Shown here: piece by piece, positions 62,861 to 64,000 of the stretch | Position numbering within the stretch: position 1 is the stretch's first letter | How the letters are laid out: every line of letters begins with the position of its first letter | Source of the DNA: Chitinophaga eiseniae | GTDB taxonomy: Bacteria > Bacteroidota > Bacteroidia > Chitinophagales > Chitinophagaceae | Length of the DNA stretch: 64,000 nt | NCBI RefSeq assembly: GCF_900167135.1 | Contig: NZ_FUWZ01000003.1 | Span: 682,001-746,000 of the forward strand | Direction of reading: 5' to 3' | The notes under the pieces: model-generated | Database searches by the model: none | The model's input: the letters and a program-made list of their open reading frames with translations, nothing else | Told to the model about the DNA's origin: nothing | Position numbers and translations under genes: made by a program

Positions 62861-63031
62861 ATGGGATACGTCAAGGAACCGAAGGGAGTTGATTGGGTAG
62901 TTGATCCCAAACCACTGACAGATAAAGATCGTCAGATCATCAATGAAGCCATTCGTTATTACAGGACCACTAGCCAAAAATTAAAATCTTCCGGCAAAAG
63001 AAGTGACAACAGCAATAAAAAAACCAGGTAG
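62861..63031 (+). CDS. small 56-residue hypothetical protein
   Basis: MGYVKEPKGVDWVVDPKPLT begins a short basic-tailed protein (ends KRSDNSNKKTR). It follows the broken gene after 22 bases in the same direction. The layout resembles a two-gene unit in which the small protein accompanies the larger one; a toxin-antitoxin or similar pairing is only a guess. Lys/Arg/Asn-rich C-terminus, no signal peptide or known motif. Confidence 0.5.
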   Translation: MGYVKEPKGVDWVVDPKPLTDKDRQIINEAIRYYRTTSQKLKSSGKRSDNSNKKTR

Positions 63032-63121
63032 CATTACCGGTCGTCTTCCTCTTTTCCTGAGGGCAAAGCGCTGTTTTTCTCCCCCCGAACCCTTAATTTT
63101 GGCGTTCGAGAAAAATGTAAC

Positions 63122-63829
63122 ATGAAACATATTGTCCTGGCCAGCACGTCTACCCTTTACGGAGAAGGTTACCTGGCTTATCTGACACCAGTGATGAAAA
63201 CACTGTTTGCCGGCATTACTGAAATTATTTTTGTGCCTTTTGCCCGTCCGGGTGGTATTTCCCATGATGAATACACGGCGAAGGCCGCCGCGGCTTTTGC
63301 GCCTTTACAGATAGCGGTGAAAGGGCTTCATACTTTTGCCGATCCGGCAGCGGCTGTCCGTGAGGCACAGGGGTTTTTCACCGGTGGAGGCAACACTTTC
63401 CTGCTGGTAAAGGAACTGCTGGAGCGCGGGCTGATGGACAAGCTGAAAGCAGCCGTGGAAGCTGGCCGCCCGTATATGGGGTGCAGCGCCGGCAGCAATA
63501 TCGGCGGCGTCTCCATGCAAACGACCAATGATATGCCGATCGTATATCCGCCGGGCTTTCAAACGATGGGGCTGGTGCCTTTCAACCTGAACCCGCATTA
63601 CCTCGACCCCATCCCTGACCTGCCACATATGGGCGAAACGCGTGAAACACGCATCAGGGAGTTCCATACGCAGCACAACACGCCTGTGCTGGGCCTGCGG
63701 GAAGGCGGCTGGATACTGGTTAAAGGCGACAATATCACACTGGAGGGCCATCCTGCCGCCCGTGTTTTTGAAGCTGGTAAAACGCCTTATGAAATATCCC
63801 CCGGCAGCAGCCTGAATTTTCTGCAGTAA
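63122..63829 (+). CDS. pepE: peptidase E (aspartyl dipeptidase)
   Basis: 235 residues. Serine peptidase family S51: S122 (MGCSAGSNIGG), D137 and H159 (NLNPHYLDP) match the known Salmonella residues within two positions. It cleaves dipeptides with N-terminal Asp. TAATTTTG at 63094-63101 may be the -7 box. It lies downstream of the small gene and before a TetR-type start. Confidence 0.94.
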   Translation: MKHIVLASTSTLYGEGYLAYLTPVMKTLFAGITEIIFVPFARPGGISHDEYTAKAAAAFAPLQIAVKGLHTFADPAAAVREAQGFFTGGGNTFLLVKELLERGLMDKLKAAVEAGRPYMGCSAGSNIGGVSMQTTNDMPIVYPPGFQTMGLVPFNLNPHYLDPIPDLPHMGETRETRIREFHTQHNTPVLGLREGGWILVKGDNITLEGHPAARVFEAGKTPYEISPGSSLNFLQ

Positions 63830-63871
63830 AACAGTAAAACGAACAATTATTCGCTTTATCTTTACCGTGTT

Positions 63872-64000
63872 ATGCGTGTAAAAGACGAGCAAAAAGCAGC
63901 CCTTATCAGGGAAAAGGCCATCGAAATGATCGTCCGTGAAGGTTTCGATGGCCTCAGTATGCACAAGCTGGCCAAAGCGGTAGACATCTCGGTGTCTACC
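63872..64000 (+). CDS. TetR-family regulator, N-terminal fragment
   Basis: The first 43 codons are in the window and the frame runs off the right edge. MRVKDEQKAALIREKAIEMIVREGFDGLSM is split by the HTH start LSMHKLAKAVDISVST, the normal N-terminus of a TetR/AcrR regulator. Its target is probably to the right. Confidence 0.75.
   Translation, partial: MRVKDEQKAALIREKAIEMIVREGFDGLSMHKLAKAVDISVST

Noticed and set aside
1-64000. tRNA, rRNA, phage or plasmid functions
   Set aside because: No sequence recognised as such; absence is by eye only, without a search tool.

Overview
The window reads as chromosomal DNA of a Bacteroidota member, most likely a Chitinophaga-like genus. The basis is a SusC/SusD pair, several promoters of the Bacteroidota type (TTG, 19-20 bases, TAnnTTTG), SPII lipoproteins, DUF3857 transglutaminase-like proteins, a Bat/MoxR operon and many outer-membrane barrels. 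The genus is an inference. No rRNA, tRNA, transposase, phage or CRISPR array was seen. Both ends cut genes: clpB on the left, a TetR-type regulator on the right.

Layout. 1-7.3 kb: clpB start, a secreted beta-helix/PDZ protein, then a leftward betaine-type uptake operon (outer-membrane channel, ATPase, permease, binding lipoprotein). 7.3-14.5 kb: a DUF937/OmpA membrane protein, two DUF3857 proteins, queG and a secreted DUF4350-like protein. 14.6-14.8 kb: a promoter and a terminator with no gene between, a candidate small RNA. 14.9-19 kb: a serine hydrolase, a phosphodiesterase/alkaline phosphatase fusion, an NrtR-like regulator and a HAD phosphatase. 19-25.8 kb: a signalling block with RsbQ, a GAF/PAS protein, a REC-kinase, CheB, CheR and a large hybrid kinase. 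26-32.6 kb: a TetR-controlled RND efflux operon with three matching operator-like sites. 32.6-38.5 kb: mixed housekeeping and hypothetical genes. 38.55-40.76 kb: an AraC/hydrolase/DUF1905 cassette bracketed by 60-base direct repeats. 41-47 kb: two tandem TldD-PmbA pairs. 47.2-54.7 kb: a MoxR/DUF58/BatA operon with a divergent DUF4159 gene. 54.8-62.3 kb: a polytopic membrane protein, SusC/SusD and a mutarotase lipoprotein. 62.5-64 kb: a broken gene with a small partner, peptidase E and the TetR start.

How genes work together. The betaine operon encodes passage through both membranes. The efflux genes make a complete tripartite pump, probably repressed by the TetR protein. SusC, SusD and the lipoprotein mutarotase would bind, import and anomerise a sugar, but no glycoside hydrolase is present. 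The RsbQ/PAS and CheR/CheB/kinase genes look like a stress or envelope signalling set without chemoreceptors. The MoxR operon resembles chaperone/aerotolerance clusters.

The points most worth following are the repeat-bracketed AraC cassette with its palindrome, the candidate small RNA, the nested inverted repeat whose arms encode the ends of two convergent genes, the RsbQ-GAF/PAS pair, the stand-alone primase-like protein, and the nonsense-interrupted gene at 62.5 kb. All product calls come from reading the translated sequence; no database search was run.
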